DNA of 5,902 nucleotides. Source: Bacillota bacterium. Lineage in GTDB: Bacteria > Bacillota > Clostridia > Oscillospirales > Ruminococcaceae. Below, piece by piece: positions 5,677-5,902 of the stretch; position 1 is the stretch's first letter, and every line of letters starts with the position of its first letter. Location of the stretch: positions 1 to 5,902 of the forward strand of contig JAEWMM010000311.1 in assembly GCA_023457175.1 (NCBI GenBank). Direction: 5' to 3'. The notes below the pieces were generated by a model. It had not been told where the DNA came from. It saw nothing but the letters and a program-made list of their open reading frames with translations, and made no database searches. A program made the position numbers and the translations under genes.

Positions 5677-5902
5677 CTATTCGTCCGTTTCATCGGTGCC
5701 GCGCTGACCCTTTATTCCCTTCTTGCTTTTCTTCTTTTCCTGCAGAACCAGCATTTGAAGCTTCTCTTCAATAAAACGGGGATTTTCGCCTGCCTGTATG
5801 GCTTCAACGCCTTCGCATATCAGAATTTTACATAAAAACTCCTCGTCGTGGCGGACGCGCAGCTTATTGGCGATCGGATTAAAAAAGATGTTGCCCATCT
5901 TA
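5677..5902 (-). CDS. motA: Flagellar motor stator protein MotA, C-terminal end (partial)
   Basis: Only the last 74 codons or so of motA are inside the window; the frame is open to the window edge. The visible part contains GNIFFNPIANKLRVRHDEE, the conserved end of the last MotA transmembrane helix and start of the cytoplasmic tail (family pattern N-x-x-F-x-P-I-A-N-K-L). It continues with EFLCKILICEGVEAIQAGEN and PRFIEEKLQ, matching the typical MotA C-terminal helix (I-x-E-G-x-x-x-I-x-x-G-x-N-P). It ends in a Lys-rich then acidic tail (EKKKSKKGIKGQRGTDETDE). The ATG at 5898 is internal, not the start, because the motif before it belongs to the upstream helix. It lies directly ahead of motB, the usual stator gene order. 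Confidence 0.95.
   Translation of the reverse strand, partial: KMGNIFFNPIANKLRVRHDEEFLCKILICEGVEAIQAGENPRFIEEKLQMLVLQEKKKSKKGIKGQRGTDETDE

Overview
The window is a segment of a large flagellar/chemotaxis operon. Every gene lies on the minus strand, so transcription runs from the high coordinates to the low ones. In transcription order the genes are motA (3' end only), motB, fliM, fliY (a CheC-FliN fusion), cheY, fliO, fliP, fliQ and fliR (5' end only). The combination of fliM, fliY with CheC phosphatase motifs, cheY, fliO, fliP, fliQ and fliR is the Gram-positive (Bacillus/Clostridia) arrangement. With motA-motB directly upstream and intermediate base composition, a member of the Clostridia is the best guess. 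This is inferred from gene content and order, not from a marker gene.

Layout from high to low coordinates: 5902-4702 holds the stator genes motA and motB. 4653-1872 holds the switch/C-ring genes fliM and fliY followed by the response regulator cheY. 1839-1 holds the export-gate genes fliO, fliP, fliQ and fliR. Gaps are mostly 7-48 nt and fliO/fliP overlap by 4 nt. The one larger gap, about 120 nt between fliP and fliQ, contains short inverted repeats. No convincing promoter, terminator, RNA gene, mobile element or CRISPR array is visible, and there is no gene-free stretch over 300 bases. Both ends of the window cut through genes, so the operon continues on both sides.

How the genes work together: MotA/MotB form the torque-generating stator. 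FliM and FliY form the rotor switch that receives phosphorylated CheY, and FliY probably also dephosphorylates it. FliO assists assembly of the FliP/FliQ/FliR gate, through which the rod, hook and filament proteins are secreted.

Five of the eight visible start codons are judged to be GTG or TTG. The fliQ, cheY and fliY starts were placed from Shine-Dalgarno position and family alignment rather than at the longest possible reading frame. I found no undescribed system. The points most worth a second look are the Pro/Tyr-rich repeat linker of FliY together with its missing N-terminal CheY-binding peptide, the structured fliP-fliQ gap, the absence of fliL between motB and fliM, and the C-terminal tail of MotB.
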